Positions 61,624 through 64,000 of a stretch of DNA of 64,000 nt are shown one piece after another (within the stretch, counting starts at the first letter, position 1; each line of letters begins with the position of its first letter). The notes under the pieces were generated by a model, which was given only the letters and a program-made list of their open reading frames with translations, made no database searches and was not told where the DNA came from. Source of the DNA: Sipunculus nudus (taxonomy: Eukaryota > Annelida > Sipuncula > Golfingiida > Sipunculidae). Both the position numbers and the translations under genes were made by a program. The DNA is taken from NCBI GenBank assembly GCA_026874595.1, contig CM049309.1, positions 54,532,079 to 54,596,078 of the forward strand. The letters are read 5' to 3'.

Positions 61624-62119
61624 CTATCATTTTGCGCAAAGACTAAAACGCGAATGTCGCAGGGCGCATACAGGAATAAAGGTATAATGATATAGTAATT
61701 GAAAAATGGCATATCTTTAATTTTGGTTTATATTCGAGATTGGGTGATTGGAAGTATGATTAATTCATTCATTGAGGTAATAAGCAAAATATACAGAGAG
61801 TATAGCATATATCCTTTATGTACTAGGATAATTTATAATTACAATATCTATATATCCTCTGAAGTTATTAATGTTATAAACTCCCAGCTGTGACCAATGA
61901 GACCTAATTAAAGTAACAAGCGAACCTTGGAACCACAACCTGATGTTAAGTAACACACAATATTGTATAGATTAATGTTAGCAGGCTAGTTTTAGTGGCT
62001 AATAAAACACTGTGCTGACAACTGAACCTTATATATCATTATAATTTTAAAAAAATCACATGATGACATAATATTAAATCAATAAAATTAAATTTCTGAC
62101 ACATATGCCTTCGCCTTGG

Positions 62120-62430
62120 TACGGTAAGGTTAAGTCTGTTGGGCTTTTACATCCGAGCCTACTGACTCATCAAGCCGGAGCTTATCCCGGTTTCTGTAGC
62201 GCGAAGGGACTTAGTAGTTAACCTCCTCCTGGATGGGACACCAGTCCATCGCAGGTTACCTTCCCAGTATTTACTGGTACTCATTTTTTTCTGCTGGATG
62301 GACAGAGGCACACTTGCGGCTGGGACCTTGCCCAAGGGTCTTCGCACGGTGGGAGTGTGACCGGGATTCGAACTCACGACCTCTCGATTATGAGCTAGGC
62401 ACTTTAACCGGTCGACCAGCGACCCCCCAA
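62120..62430 (-). mobile_element. tRNA-derived SINE of a second family
   Basis: Read on the minus strand, the head has an A-box region gctggtcgaccggttaaagt (rc of about 62401-62420) and a perfect B box gagttcgaatcccgg (rc of 62361-62375). The body includes a block with gaccttgcccaagg (+ strand, 62324-62337) and a minus-strand run gcgatggactggtgtcccat. That last block is of a type I recall as recurrent in marine invertebrate SINE bodies. Frames of 90-98 codons on both strands are shadows. Outer ends are approximate and no target-site duplication was found. Confidence 0.75.
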
Positions 62431-62814
62431 CCGCCGTCCCTTTGGGGCGCTCCAAAGTGTCATGTCATGTCACTTTCTGCATTTATCATTGACTGTATCC
62501 ATATATGGTAACTTGGCGGCTGCGAAGTGTCACTGTATCAAGATATGAATGCTTACCTTTGCTTTTCTCTTCATTCAATGTCTTCGCTATAGAAGCGATA
62601 TCATGCAGAAAACAAAGAAAGAAGCAAAAATTTTAAGTTGACGAAAATGAGTCCATGATAAAATAAGGGGTAACAGGTAACTTTCCTGCCCGGACGTCTA
62701 AAAATTACTTAAATCAGAGATCTCGATGTCCTAATATTTTCATCAATATACAAAATTAAAATAAAAACGACCCTTTGGGAAAAAAGTCCACATTCGATAT
62801 AGTTATTCCACGAT
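62431..62814. other. Region downstream of the GPCR gene
   Basis: This is the probable 3' UTR or 3' flank of the receptor gene, transcribed toward lower coordinates. No clear minus-strand AATAAA was identified here. Confidence 0.35.
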
Positions 62815-63924
62815 TCAACTTATAGTTGTTATGGTTACTGACTGAGATCTGGACTGCATTTCTCCGGTAAAAGTATAACTGTCAGAAGTTTGTAAGAGAC
62901 GCACTCTGCACGTCGGAAGTAGTTCAAGCAATTCCCGCCGGAAGCGTGATGCGCCACCGCAGTAGAGAAAGAAATTTAATGCATGATTCAGATACATCAG
63001 CGTTCCGGTGACGTTGTAAACAAGTTGTTTCACTACCGTCTGATGTGCATCACTGGGATACCAGTATTTCTCAACTATTAACAGTACAGCAATAGGGCTG
63101 GTCAAAATAATGAAAGCAAAAGTGACCAGAAGCAGCATTATAATTATCTGTACCTGTGAGTGCGCCATGTGCGAGCCACTTGTTTGCGGAGTCATCCTTT
63201 CCTGATTTTTTAATGCCTGCCTCAGTTTAACCAATATAAGGATGTTCAACAGGGTCAAGGAACTTAAAGGAATGAACGAATAAATCGTTGCATCTATCCA
63301 TGGCCAAATGTGTAGATGAAAAATTTGAAACTTGTCGTTAAGATGCACCAGCTCACGTATCATACACGTAGAACTTCCTGTATTTGGGTCAGTGACGTCA
63401 GGTCTCGTGAATGCGTGGTTTGTGTTCAGGCCCAATATACAAACAGCGATACATATTATGGTTTTTCGTGCTCGTTTAACGGTACACCAAGACGAGGCTT
63501 TGAAGGGGAACCATACTGCTATAAATTTTTCTGTTGTCATGGCGACCAAGAGGGACACAGATAGGTGGATGGAGAAATAAAATACGACTAACAATATTCG
63601 ACAAAGCCACGGACTCGTGAGCAACCATGGCATCCCATTGCTTCGTAACCAATAAATTACTCCGACAGTCAATGTAATCATGTCGGAAAAGGCTACTCCA
63701 GTCATGTAAGAACAGGTTGACACAGAGCGCATGCGCTTACGGTTCATAATTATAATCGACAGGAGACCTCCGACGATTCCAGAAAAGTATATCGTTGGAC
63801 TAATGTACGAGTAAATAATATTGTTCACTTTCTCTTCTAAATATGTTTGTTGTTGCCACTCTGCGCTAGCATTATTCTGTCCAGTCGAGAGATTTGAAAT
63901 CGGTATGACGTCAGTGTATTCCAT
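62815..63924 (-). CDS. Class A (rhodopsin-like) GPCR, peptide-receptor type, orphan
   Basis: Intronless, 369 codons. The ATG has a purine at -3 and G at +4. The extracellular N-terminus carries two N-glycosylation sites (N11, N18). Seven hydrophobic segments lie at about 36-60, 72-93, 108-131, 153-170, 205-233, 257-284 and 299-321. C108 at the top of TM3 and C187 in the second extracellular loop form the expected conserved disulfide. The family's DRY is replaced by EKF (132-134), CWxP in TM6 by TSP (275-277), and NPxxY by NFFLY (317-321), followed by a basic helix-8 region (RFRREL). The C-tail is Ser/Thr-rich. The general look is that of expanded lophotrochozoan peptide receptors (FMRFamide-receptor-like groups). 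The ligand cannot be inferred, and single-exon structure is common in this group. Confidence 0.93.
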   Translation of the reverse strand: MEYTDVIPISNLSTGQNNASAEWQQQTYLEEKVNNIIYSYISPTIYFSGIVGGLLSIIIMNRKRMRSVSTCSYMTGVAFSDMITLTVGVIYWLRSNGMPWLLTSPWLCRILLVVFYFSIHLSVSLLVAMTTEKFIAVWFPFKASSWCTVKRARKTIICIAVCILGLNTNHAFTRPDVTDPNTGSSTCMIRELVHLNDKFQIFHLHIWPWIDATIYSFIPLSSLTLLNILILVKLRQALKNQERMTPQTSGSHMAHSQVQIIIMLLLVTFAFIILTSPIAVLLIVEKYWYPSDAHQTVVKQLVYNVTGTLMYLNHALNFFLYCGGASRFRRELLELLPTCRVRLLQTSDSYTFTGEMQSRSQSVTITTIS

Positions 63925-64000
63925 TATTAAACCGTTTATTGACAGACGGGCGATTTGTAATCGAAGTTCAACCCTGTCCTTTATGGATTGTATTGAGATT
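63925..64000 (-). other. 5' flank of the GPCR gene
   Basis: Only 76 bp upstream of the start codon are in the window. The promoter, or a preceding intron, lies outside. Confidence 0.4.

Noticed and set aside
62159-62455. 98-codon minus-strand frame
   Set aside because: It is entirely within the SINE and spans its pol III promoter boxes.
1-64000. CRISPR arrays, rRNA genes, bacterial operons or prophage
   Set aside because: None is present; the sequence is eukaryotic nuclear DNA with no regular spacer arrays or rRNA-like blocks.

Overview
This window reads as nuclear DNA from a marine lophotrochozoan, most likely a mollusc. It is AT-rich and gene-poor, with long (TA)n tracts, homopolymer G/C runs, tRNA-derived SINEs, small inverted-repeat elements and a non-LTR retrotransposon. 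There is no bacterial-type operon structure. Only two host genes are well supported: a secreted cysteine-rich peptide precursor (38739-39098, +) and a single-exon class A GPCR (62815-63924, -). Most other open frames are short, lack an ATG, or lie inside repeats.

Layout. 0-12.6 kb: AT-rich non-coding DNA with a possible small TIR element (0.8-1.05 kb), a poly(G)/poly(C) pair, two hairpin or repeat islands each enclosed by (TA)n tracts (7.3-7.6 and 10.6-10.85 kb), and a decayed tRNA-SINE head. 12603-17286: a 4.7-kb non-LTR retrotransposon on the minus strand, with a 13-bp target-site duplication and poly(A) tail. It is truncated inside ORF1. ORF1, endonuclease and reverse transcriptase share one reading frame, interrupted only by a TGA and a TAG. 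17.3-36.2 kb: gene desert with two copies of one tRNA-SINE family (24.8 and 32.8 kb), a pair of related ~180-bp repeats (25.8/26.5 kb), a third (TA)n-enclosed hairpin (33.6 kb) and a poly(A)-tailed retroposon-like segment (35.6 kb). 36265-36832: a CpG-rich TIR element.

38.7-39.5 kb: the peptide gene's coding exon, preceded by a splice acceptor and followed by a candidate poly(A) signal. 47-48.5 kb: diverged tandem repeats and a palindromic repeat. 51344-51556: a well preserved MITE with 37-bp TIRs and a perfect 9-bp target-site duplication. 53.1 kb: a relic of the 3' end of a LINE related to the one at 12.6 kb. 54-55.7 kb: two diverged minisatellites. 62.1 kb: a different tRNA-SINE. 62.8-63.9 kb: the GPCR.

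The peptide precursor and the receptor are both plausible neuroendocrine genes. They lie ~24 kb apart on opposite strands, and nothing in the sequence shows that they form a ligand-receptor pair. All family assignments were made by eye without database searches.
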